The notes beneath the pieces were generated by a model that saw nothing but the letters and a program-made list of their open reading frames with translations, was not told where the DNA came from and ran no database searches. This document shows, one piece after another, positions 43,332 to 49,861 of a DNA stretch of 64,000 bases; positions within the stretch are counted from its first letter, which is position 1; each line of letters begins with the position of its first letter. Position numbers and translations under genes: made by a program. This DNA comes from Streptomyces sp. SS1-1 (GTDB lineage: Bacteria; Actinomycetota; Actinomycetes; Streptomycetales; Streptomycetaceae). Where the stretch lies: the NCBI RefSeq assembly GCF_008973465.1, contig NZ_WBXN01000004.1, positions 7,108,501 to 7,172,500 on the forward strand, written 5' to 3'.

Positions 43332-43736
43332 CTACGCGTCCGGGCCGGCCGCCATGACGACCCGGATGGTCTTGCCCTGGGCCGTGGGCGTGACGGTGAC
43401 CTCCCGGCTGAGCTGCCGCACCAGGGGCCATCCGAAGCCGCCCGGGGTGGCGGCGCGGGTCCGCGGCACCGTGTGCGGGACGGTCGGCGAGGCGTCGGTG
43501 ACCTCGAGGATGAGCAGGTCGCCGTCGAGGGTGGCGTCGAACGCGAGGAGACCGCCGCCGTGCCGTACGGCGTTGGTGACCAGTTCGGTGACGACGAGCA
43601 GGATGTCGTCGACCATGGTGGGGGAGGCGTCCGCCCGCTCGGAGCGGTCGCCCAGGAGAGCGCGGACGTGCGAGCGGGCCATCGCGGCGGTGACGGGCCG
43701 CTGCGTCGGTGCGGCGGCGAGCTCTGCTGCGGTCAC
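43332..43736 (-). CDS. Anti-sigma factor serine kinase (RsbW/ATP-binding type)
   Basis: 134-residue HATPase_c_2 domain. The N box reads LLVVTELVTNAVRHG, with DASPTVPH and GGFGWPLVRQLSREV following. Such kinases phosphorylate STAS antagonists and bind sigma-B-family factors. The GTG at 43736 is chosen over an upstream ATG because AAGGAGG lies exactly 4 bp before it. Last gene of the leftward partner-switching operon, 73 bp after a STAS gene. Confidence 0.85.
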   Translation of the reverse strand: MTAAELAAAPTQRPVTAAMARSHVRALLGDRSERADASPTMVDDILLVVTELVTNAVRHGGGLLAFDATLDGDLLILEVTDASPTVPHTVPRTRAATPGGFGWPLVRQLSREVTVTPTAQGKTIRVVMAAGPDA

Positions 43737-43809
43737 ATCTCCTCCTTCGTGCCCCACTTGCCCTGAACACCCCTTTTCTGGTTCCCGCGAAGCGGGTGAG
43801 TATGGCTGG

Positions 43810-44181
43810 TCATCCCCGACGAGAACTGATCTCCTCGCGGATCAGGTCCAGCGCCGACGCGAGGTCGGGTGCGGTGGTGAAGACGCGGGCGGTGTCCGTG
43901 AGGTTCAGCAGGCGCCCCACGAGCGGGCCGACCGCCGCCAGGACGAACGGCAGGCCGGCGGCGGCGTGGCCCCGCTGGGCGGTCAGCAGCGCGTGCAGCA
44001 GGGAGGAGTCGGCGAACGTCACCCCGCCGAGGTCGGCGACGGTGGCGGCCGCGCCGCCGGCGCGGGGCGCGGAGAGGGCCGCGGTGACGGCGTCGGCCTC
44101 GTCGGCGTCGAACTCGCCGGTGACCCGGACGACCCGCACGTCCTCGACCAGGGTCTCGATGATCTCGGCTTCCTCGTTCAC
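43810..44181 (-). CDS. STAS-domain anti-anti-sigma protein (upstream of the kinase)
   Basis: 123 residues of SpoIIAA/RsbV fold. VRVVRVTGEFDADEADAVTAAL leads into VADLGGVTFADSSLLHALLTAQ, with the phosphorylatable Ser in the DSS turn. It should bind the anti-sigma kinase encoded 73 bp downstream. GTG start at 44181, weak ribosome site. Confidence 0.85.
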   Translation of the reverse strand: MNEEAEIIETLVEDVRVVRVTGEFDADEADAVTAALSAPRAGGAAATVADLGGVTFADSSLLHALLTAQRGHAAAGLPFVLAAVGPLVGRLLNLTDTARVFTTAPDLASALDLIREEISSRRG

Positions 44182-44304
44182 CGGAGCATTCTCACAGGTG
44201 GCCGCGCGCGGGAGGAAGGTGGGTGCGCACCAGGGCCCCGGCCCCCGCGCACCGCGTGCGGTGACGGCCGGGGACGGCGGGGCGCAGGGCGGGTGCCGCA
44301 CGTG

Positions 44305-44715
44305 TCAGGTCGGGGGCGGCGGTGGGGGAGGGGACGCCGCGCCGGTCTCGCCGGACGCGCCGGGTGCCTCGGTGCCGGTGGCCTCGTCGAAGAGGAAGGC
44401 CGTGCCGGTCATGTCCAGCAGGCGCCGCAGCAGGGCGGGCCGGTTGTCCAGGCGCAACGGGACCTCCGCGTCGGCGCAGCCGCGGTGGATCATGAGCAGC
44501 GAGGCCAGACCGAGCGAGTCGCACAGGGTCAGCCGCGCGCAGTCCAGGTGCAGCCGCGCGGGCGCCGGGTCGGCGCGGAGCAGCGCGCGCGCCGCCTCGG
44601 TGAGGTCGTCGGCGCTGTCCCAGTCGAGGTCGCCGGTGATGCGGATGTGCGCGTCCCCGGAGGCGTCCAGGGCCGTCTCCAGGTGGAAGTCGCTGTCGTC
44701 GGATGCGGTGTTCAT
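44305..44715 (-). CDS. Second STAS-domain protein
   Basis: 136 residues. HIRITGDLDWDSADDLTEAA and LHLDCARLTLCDSLGLASLLMIH give the fold; the Ser is in CDSLGL, where most have DSSGL. A Pro-rich run ends the protein. ATG 44715 overlaps the stop of the cobalamin-protein gene (ATGA), so it is probably made at a fixed ratio to that sensor. Confidence 0.83.
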   Translation of the reverse strand: MNTASDDSDFHLETALDASGDAHIRITGDLDWDSADDLTEAARALLRADPAPARLHLDCARLTLCDSLGLASLLMIHRGCADAEVPLRLDNRPALLRRLLDMTGTAFLFDEATGTEAPGASGETGAASPPPPPPPT

Positions 44716-45818
44716 GCGGGTGCGCCGGGTCCGGGTACGGAGGGACGGGTGTCACGCCGGCGCAGCGTGTCGCGTCCCTGGTCGAGGAGTCCGAGCGTAC
44801 GGGGGAAGTCCTTGAGCTCCTCCTGGAGCAGCACCAGGGCGGGGTCCAGCACGCGCGCGGGCACCTGGCGGGCCTCCAGGATGTCGGCCGTCCAGTCGAG
44901 GAAGCCGGTGAACAGGCTGCTGTCGTCGGTGTACAGGGAGCAGGTGAGGAACTCGACGATGTGCATCACGTCCTCGGCGGTGCGCTCGCGCTGGGCCTCG
45001 CTGTAGGCGCGCATCGCGGGCAGCCGTTCCTCCAGCCCCGCCAGGGTGTTCCGGACGAGCTGCCGTCTGGCGCGGGTGACCAGCGTGTACTCCTGGTCGA
45101 CCAGGTGGGGCAGGTCCTCGACGCTCTGCCGGACGGCGCCGCCGGCCGGGCGGGGCAGCCCGCGTTCCAGCAGGCCGGCGGCGGACCGGGCGTCCGGGGC
45201 CCAGGCGTCGGCGCCGAGCAGCCGGGCGTAGCGGCCGTCGATTCCGAAGGCGGCGCCCCCGGCGACGACCGGGATGCCGATGGCCTGCACGGCGGTGATC
45301 GCGCTGTGCGCGGCCGGCAGCCGCAGAGGCAGCGAGGACGACAGGGCCACCGCGGTCGGCGCGGTCGCGTGCAGATGGGCGATGAGGTGCGGAGTCGGCA
45401 CCTGGGCGCCGAGGAAGTCCACCCGGTGGCCGCGCAGCCGCAGCACCTCCGCCAGCAGCCGGGCCGGCAGGGCGTGCCATTCGCCGTCCACGCAGGCCAC
45501 GGTCACGGTGGTCGTGGGGGTCTCGGTGGCCGGCGCCGGGACGCGGTGCGCCATGGCGGCGATGATCCGCTCGTGGATCGCGGTGGCGGAGTGCTCCTGG
45601 GCGACCGAGAAACGGTTCTCCGCCCAGGCGCGGCCGACCTCCCGCTGGGTGTACGCGATGACGTCGAGCAGGACGGCCTCCGGGTCGGCGCCGTCGTCCA
45701 GCGCGGCGAACACCGCCTTGGCGGCGGCGTCCTCGTCCCGGGCGCACACCGCCTGCCACAGCTCCTCACGGGCCCGCTCGAGCGTCCCGTCCTCCTGCGC
45801 GGTCGTCATGTCGGTCAT
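44712..45818 (-). CDS. Cobalamin-binding CarH/LitR-like sensor in a partner-switching operon
   Basis: 368 residues without a DNA-binding domain. Residues 11-95 match the four-helix light-sensing bundle of CarH, including Trp65 and Glu75-His76 with exactly nine residues between. Residues 100-215 are a B12-binding Rossmann domain with His115 in DGEWHALPARLL as the expected lower ligand. The C-terminal 150 residues (about 215-365; VDQEYTLVTRARRQLV, YSEAQRERTAEDVMHIVEFL) form a separate helical domain I cannot name. Between a PP2C phosphatase (ATGA overlap) and a STAS protein (ATGA overlap), it probably sets the phosphorylation state of the STAS protein in response to light or AdoCbl (inference). 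Confidence 0.85.
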   Translation of the reverse strand: MTDMTTAQEDGTLERAREELWQAVCARDEDAAAKAVFAALDDGADPEAVLLDVIAYTQREVGRAWAENRFSVAQEHSATAIHERIIAAMAHRVPAPATETPTTTVTVACVDGEWHALPARLLAEVLRLRGHRVDFLGAQVPTPHLIAHLHATAPTAVALSSSLPLRLPAAHSAITAVQAIGIPVVAGGAAFGIDGRYARLLGADAWAPDARSAAGLLERGLPRPAGGAVRQSVEDLPHLVDQEYTLVTRARRQLVRNTLAGLEERLPAMRAYSEAQRERTAEDVMHIVEFLTCSLYTDDSSLFTGFLDWTADILEARQVPARVLDPALVLLQEELKDFPRTLGLLDQGRDTLRRRDTRPSVPGPGAPA

Positions 45819-47470
45819 GCGGTGTACCTGCCCGCCGTATGGCCGTCCACGGCTGTGAGATGCGTCGTACGGGGAGCGGTGATCGCCATCACCGCGATGT
45901 CGTCGTGCCGGTTGTCGCCGATCCACTCGGCGACGAGCATGTGGATCCGCTCGACGACGGCCTCCGCCGGCATCCCGGCGCACTCGGCCAGCGCGTCCTT
46001 CAGCCGTTCGTCGCCGAACATCACGTCGCCCAGCGGCCCGCCGCGGGCCTCGGTGACCCCGTCGGTGTACAGCAGGCAGGTCTCGCCCGGACGCAGGTCC
46101 ACCTCGGCGGTGACCGACTTCACGTCCGGCAGGACGCCGATCAGGGTGCCGGACGTCGGCGCCTCCTCGACGGTGCCGTCCTGCCGGACGATCAGCGGCA
46201 GCGGATGCCCGGCGCTGGTCAGCCACAGATGCGTGGTGTTCTCCCGGCGCAGGACCGAGGCGAGCACCAGGGTGGCGAAGCGGGTGTGGCGGCTGTTGAG
46301 CAGCGTGCCGTTGAGCAGGCGCAGCAGATGCTGGTGGTCGCCGGCCAGGGGGAGCAACGCCTGGAGCGTGCTGCGGATCTTGCCGGTCAGCACGGCGGCC
46401 TCCAGGCCCTTGCCGCACACGTCGCCCAGCACCGCGAGGCTCTGCTCACCGGGCCCGGCGCCCGGATGGACGTCGTAGAAGTCCCCGCCGACACGCTCGG
46501 TGTCCTGGGCGGCCCGGTAGCTGCCGGCGAACTCCACGCCGTGGACGCGGCGCAGCAGCGGCGGGAGCAGGTCCTCCATGAGCGTGGCCGTGATGGAGCT
46601 CTGCTCCATGTAGAGCCGGGCCGCGGACAGGGCGGCGCCCGCGCGGGCGGCGAAGACCCGCGCGAAGATCTCCTCGGAGGCGTCGAAGGCGGCGTTGTCG
46701 CTGCGCCGCAGCAGGATCAGGGCGCCCGCCGGGACGCCGTGCCCCGGCAGGGGCGTCACGACGACGGAGCCGACCGGCCCGGTGAAGCCGTCGGGCAGCG
46801 CCCACTCGGGCAGCGCGGACGGGTCGATCCAGCGGGACGGCACGGGCGGGAAGCCCTGCAGGGCCTCCTTGAGGCCCGGGACCTCGGCGGGGTCGACCCG
46901 CAGCGTCCGGTGCGCGACCCGGCCACCCGCGCAGAGGGACAGGGGGTGGCGGCGTCCGGTGGCGGGCGCGACGAGGACGGCCGCGTCGGCCAGGTACTGC
47001 GTCGCCAGTTCGACCGCGACCTCCATGCACCGCTCGGTGTTCAGCGACGCCAGCAGCCGGTTGGAGGCCTCCGCGAGGAAACCGGTGCGCTCCTGCTCCT
47101 CCTTGAGGGCGGCCTCCGCGAGCTCCCGGTGGGTGTCGTCGACGAGCCACCACACGACCTCGCCGCCCGCGCCGGGCGTGGCGTGCGCCTCCAGCGTCCG
47201 CTGCCCGTGCCGGCCGCGTACGGGCCCGGACGCGGCCTCCCCGGCCTTGACGGCCCGCCGGTGGCCCTCCGCGAGCCAGTCCGGGGCCGCCTCGGCGAGG
47301 GGCACACCGCGTCCGGCCGCCGGGAAGAGCCGGGCGGCCTGCGCGTTGACCTCCACCAGGGTTCCGGTCGCGTCCACGACCAGGGAGGGGTAGGGCGCCC
47401 GCGTCCACGCGGCACCCACGGACGACAAGAGCTCCTGCCCCGGGGGCGAGGAGCCTTCGACACGCACCAT
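45815..47470 (-). CDS. PAS-GAF-PP2C serine phosphatase (RsbU type)
   Basis: 551 residues. A PAS-like domain lies at about 20-115 (PSLVVDATGTLVEVNAQAARLF), a GAF domain at about 140-285, and a PP2C/SpoIIE domain at about 310-535 with metal-site blocks VGGDFYDV, LGDVCGKG, LLYTDGVTEAR and NRHDDIAVMAI. It should dephosphorylate the STAS proteins of the same operon. It is first in the leftward unit and overlaps the cobalamin gene by 4 bp. ATG 47470. A possible sigma-B-like promoter (GATT, about 14 bp, GGGTGA) lies at 47524-47501 on the minus strand, weakly supported. Confidence 0.85.
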   Translation of the reverse strand: MVRVEGSSPPGQELLSSVGAAWTRAPYPSLVVDATGTLVEVNAQAARLFPAAGRGVPLAEAAPDWLAEGHRRAVKAGEAASGPVRGRHGQRTLEAHATPGAGGEVVWWLVDDTHRELAEAALKEEQERTGFLAEASNRLLASLNTERCMEVAVELATQYLADAAVLVAPATGRRHPLSLCAGGRVAHRTLRVDPAEVPGLKEALQGFPPVPSRWIDPSALPEWALPDGFTGPVGSVVVTPLPGHGVPAGALILLRRSDNAAFDASEEIFARVFAARAGAALSAARLYMEQSSITATLMEDLLPPLLRRVHGVEFAGSYRAAQDTERVGGDFYDVHPGAGPGEQSLAVLGDVCGKGLEAAVLTGKIRSTLQALLPLAGDHQHLLRLLNGTLLNSRHTRFATLVLASVLRRENTTHLWLTSAGHPLPLIVRQDGTVEEAPTSGTLIGVLPDVKSVTAEVDLRPGETCLLYTDGVTEARGGPLGDVMFGDERLKDALAECAGMPAEAVVERIHMLVAEWIGDNRHDDIAVMAITAPRTTHLTAVDGHTAGRYTA

Positions 47471-47526
47471 ATTCGTCAGCTCCGCGTCATACGGACCTGA
47501 TCACCCTTCGTTCGACGTCAAATCGT

Positions 47527-48495
47527 TCACCTTCTCCCCGAGCCTCGCAGCCCGCCACACGGCCCGTCAATCTCGGCCGGAGCGGCCCCGTGCGCGGAGC
47601 GGCCTTGTCGAGTACCCAGTCCCGCCCGGATGTAACGTCCCGGGGGCGCCGGTGCCGGGGCGGGCGGCCGGGGGCGGCCCAGCGCGACCCCCAGGAGGAC
47701 GAGGACGAGTCCGCCGCACTGCTGGAGGGTCAGGGCCTCCCCGGCGACCGCGACGCCGAGCAGCACACCGGTGACCGGGTTGAGCAGCCCGATCAGGCCC
47801 ACGGTCCCCGCCGGCAGATGACGCAGCCCGGAGAACCAGGCGACGAAGGCGAGCGCGGTGGCCACCAGGCCCGTGAACGCGAAGGCGAGCAGCGCGGACC
47901 CGGAGAGCGCGGGCGGGCCTCCCTCGACCGCCGCGGCGAGCGGGAGCAGCAGCACGCCACCTGCCGTGAGCTGCCAGGCGGTGGCGGCGAGGACGTCGAC
48001 GTCCGCGCTCCACCGCTTCGTCAGGGTGTGGCCGAAGGCGGAGACCAGCATCGCCGCCGCCGAGGCGAGCACGCCCGGCACGCTCACCGACTCGCCGCCC
48101 GTCAGCACCATGAGGCAGACCCCCGCCAGCCCGGTCGCCGCACCGGCCAGATGCGTGATCCCGGGCCGCTCGGACACCAGGGACCAGGCGATCAGCATCA
48201 TGGCCAGCGGGGACGCCGCCATCACCGTGGACGCGACGCTCGTCGGCAGCAGCTGGGAGGCGGCGTACACGAGGACGAAGAACACGCTCACGTTGAGCAG
48301 GCCCAATATCGCCGCGCGCCCCCACCACGCCCCGCGCGGACGTCTGCGGCACAGGGCCAGCAGCACGAGTCCCGCGGGCAGGGCCCGCAGGGCCGCCCCG
48401 TACAGCGGCCGGTCGGCCGGCAGGTACGCGTGCGTGACGTAGTAGTTGGCCCCCCAGGCCACCGGCGCGATCGCGGTGATCGACACCCACCGCAT
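47527..48495 (-). CDS. EamA/DMT-family exporter
   Basis: 322 residues with ten membrane helices in two EamA repeats: ALRALPAGLVLLALC...MLIAWSLVSERP and FGHTLTKRW...GLIGLLNPVTGVLLGVAVAGEAL. The C-terminal 35 residues are a Pro-rich cytoplasmic tail. Probably exports amino acids or drugs. I start at ATG 48495 because GGAAG lies 5 bp upstream; the ATG at 48507 is in frame but weaker. It is divergent from a MarR regulator, and both starts lie at paired palindromes. Confidence 0.86.
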   Translation of the reverse strand: MRWVSITAIAPVAWGANYYVTHAYLPADRPLYGAALRALPAGLVLLALCRRRPRGAWWGRAAILGLLNVSVFFVLVYAASQLLPTSVASTVMAASPLAMMLIAWSLVSERPGITHLAGAATGLAGVCLMVLTGGESVSVPGVLASAAAMLVSAFGHTLTKRWSADVDVLAATAWQLTAGGVLLLPLAAAVEGGPPALSGSALLAFAFTGLVATALAFVAWFSGLRHLPAGTVGLIGLLNPVTGVLLGVAVAGEALTLQQCGGLVLVLLGVALGRPRPPAPAPAPPGRYIRAGLGTRQGRSAHGAAPAEIDGPCGGLRGSGRR

Positions 48496-48536
48496 ATTGG
48501 CTTCCATGGAAGACAATATAGCTTCCCAGGAAGCTA
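48494..48536. promoter_or_regulatory. Paired palindromic operators between EamA and MarR genes
   Basis: First: a 26-bp palindrome at 48494-48519 with CTTCCATGGAAG at its centre and one mismatched pair. Second: TAGCTTCC-CA-GGAAGCTA at 48519-48536, perfect arms. Both share the CTTCC/GGAAG core, overlap the EamA start and end 10 bp before the MarR start. They fit MarR repression of both genes. Confidence 0.75.
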
Positions 48537-48546
48537 ATATGGAGGG

Positions 48547-49062
48547 ATGGAACCCGCTGAATCCCCGGACCGTGTCGCCCGCATCCAGGCCGAGTGGCGC
48601 CGCGAACGGCCCGACCTGGACGTCCGCCCCCAGGGCGTGATCGGCCGGCTGCACCGCCTCGCCGACCGGCTGACCGAGGAACTCGCCCTCGTCTACGGCC
48701 ACTACGGGCTCGGCGAGGGCGAGTTCGACGTGCTGTGCGCACTGCGCCGCGCGGGGGAGCCCTACGAGCGGGCACCGGGCGAACTCGCCGCGCACACCAT
48801 GGTCACCACCGGCGCCATGACGAAGCGCATCGACCGGCTGGAGCGCGCCGGACTCGTCACCCGCCGCCGCTCCGCCGACGACCAGCGGGGCAGGATCGTG
48901 GCGCTCACCCCCGCCGGGCGGGAACTGATCGACCGGGCGTTCACCGACCACATGCGCAACGAACGGCGGCTGCTGGACCTGCTGTCGCCCGCCGAGGCCG
49001 ACACGCTGGAGACGCTCCTGACCACCTGGCTGTCCCGTCTCGACGCGCCCCGGAGCACCTGA
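48547..49062 (+). CDS. MarR-family regulator
   Basis: 171 residues with winged helix: YGLGEGEFDVLCALRRAGEP, LAAHTMVTTGAMTKRIDRLERAGLVTRR, SADDQRGRIVALTPAGREL. The dimerisation helices flank it. ATG 48547 directly abuts GGAGGG, an unusually short spacing, and the second operator ends 10 bp upstream, so repression would also block its own start. It probably controls the divergent exporter. Confidence 0.88.
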   Translation: MEPAESPDRVARIQAEWRRERPDLDVRPQGVIGRLHRLADRLTEELALVYGHYGLGEGEFDVLCALRRAGEPYERAPGELAAHTMVTTGAMTKRIDRLERAGLVTRRRSADDQRGRIVALTPAGRELIDRAFTDHMRNERRLLDLLSPAEADTLETLLTTWLSRLDAPRST

Positions 49063-49069
49063 GCGCGCG

Positions 49070-49108
49070 GAAGAGCCCCGGCCGCGCGTGTCGCGACCGG
49101 GGCTCTTC
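49070..49108. terminator. Convergent terminator between marR and dps
   Basis: GAAGAGCCCCGG (49070-49081) pairs with CCGGGGCTCTTC (49097-49108), a perfect 12-bp stem. Confidence 0.85.
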
Positions 49109-49154
49109 GCCGAACGGGATCAGGGGCACGGACGAGAGCGCCCGCCCACACGGG

Positions 49155-49712
49155 TCAGCGCTTGGCGGCCTCCGCCGCCTCCGTCTCCGTACCGGCCCGC
49201 GCCGTGGTCAGCGTGCCGCCCGCGTTCTCCAGGTGGGCCCGGACGAACCACTGGAACTGCTCCAGGTCCCGCAGGTGCTCGATGAGCAGGTCCTCCGTGG
49301 CCGGGTCGATCTCCCCGACGACCTTGATGGCCTCACGGACGTCCTCGATCACACCGGTGTAGACGAGGTCGAGGGCACCGAGGTGCGCCAGGGCGTCCTC
49401 CCGGCCGATCGAGTAGTCGTCCCAGGTGCGCTCCTTGACCAGGGAGCCCGGCGTGCCCTGCGCGACCCCGCCGAGCGCCGCGATGCGCTCCGCCGCGTCG
49501 TCGGCCATGTCGCGCACCCGGTCGACCTGCGGGTCGATCATCTGGTGCACGGCGATGAAGTGCGGGCCCACCACGTTCCAGTGCACGTGCTTCAGGGTGA
49601 GGTGGAGGTCGTTGAGGGCGTGCAGCCGCAGGCGCAGGACGTCGATGAGCCGCCCCGCCGCCTCGCGCTCGATGCCCGGCACCGTGTACTTGGGGGTGAG
49701 GTCCTTCGCCAT
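49155..49712 (-). CDS. dps: Dps-family ferritin-like DNA protection protein
   Basis: 185 residues. The ferroxidase-site region KHVHWNVVGPHFIAVHQMID and the downstream RDMADDAAERIAALGG are the Dps hallmarks. It stores iron as a dodecamer and protects DNA. The C-terminal extension (TTARAGTETEAAEAAKR) is Lys/Ala-rich. ATG 49712 has CGGAAGAGGAG upstream. Dps is often a stress-sigma target in Streptomyces, but I could not place a certain promoter here. Confidence 0.93.
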   Translation of the reverse strand: MAKDLTPKYTVPGIEREAAGRLIDVLRLRLHALNDLHLTLKHVHWNVVGPHFIAVHQMIDPQVDRVRDMADDAAERIAALGGVAQGTPGSLVKERTWDDYSIGREDALAHLGALDLVYTGVIEDVREAIKVVGEIDPATEDLLIEHLRDLEQFQWFVRAHLENAGGTLTTARAGTETEAAEAAKR

Positions 49713-49819
49713 GTTCGCAACTCCTCTTCCGAAAGGGGTGAAGTAGGAGTTCAGGTGCCCTGCTTTCGCCCTCGCAGACCTGTGACACGCGTTTCATTCA
49801 CTGATCGGACCACCGCCCG

Positions 49820-49856
49820 GTGGACCGGTCGGGTGAGCGGCACCCGGCCGGTCCAC
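49820..49856 (-). terminator. Terminator after the SpoIIE phosphatase gene
   Basis: 16-bp stem with one G-T pair (49820-49835 with 49841-49856) and 5-nt loop, 6 bp beyond the stop codon. Confidence 0.85.
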
Positions 49857-49861
49857 GGCGC

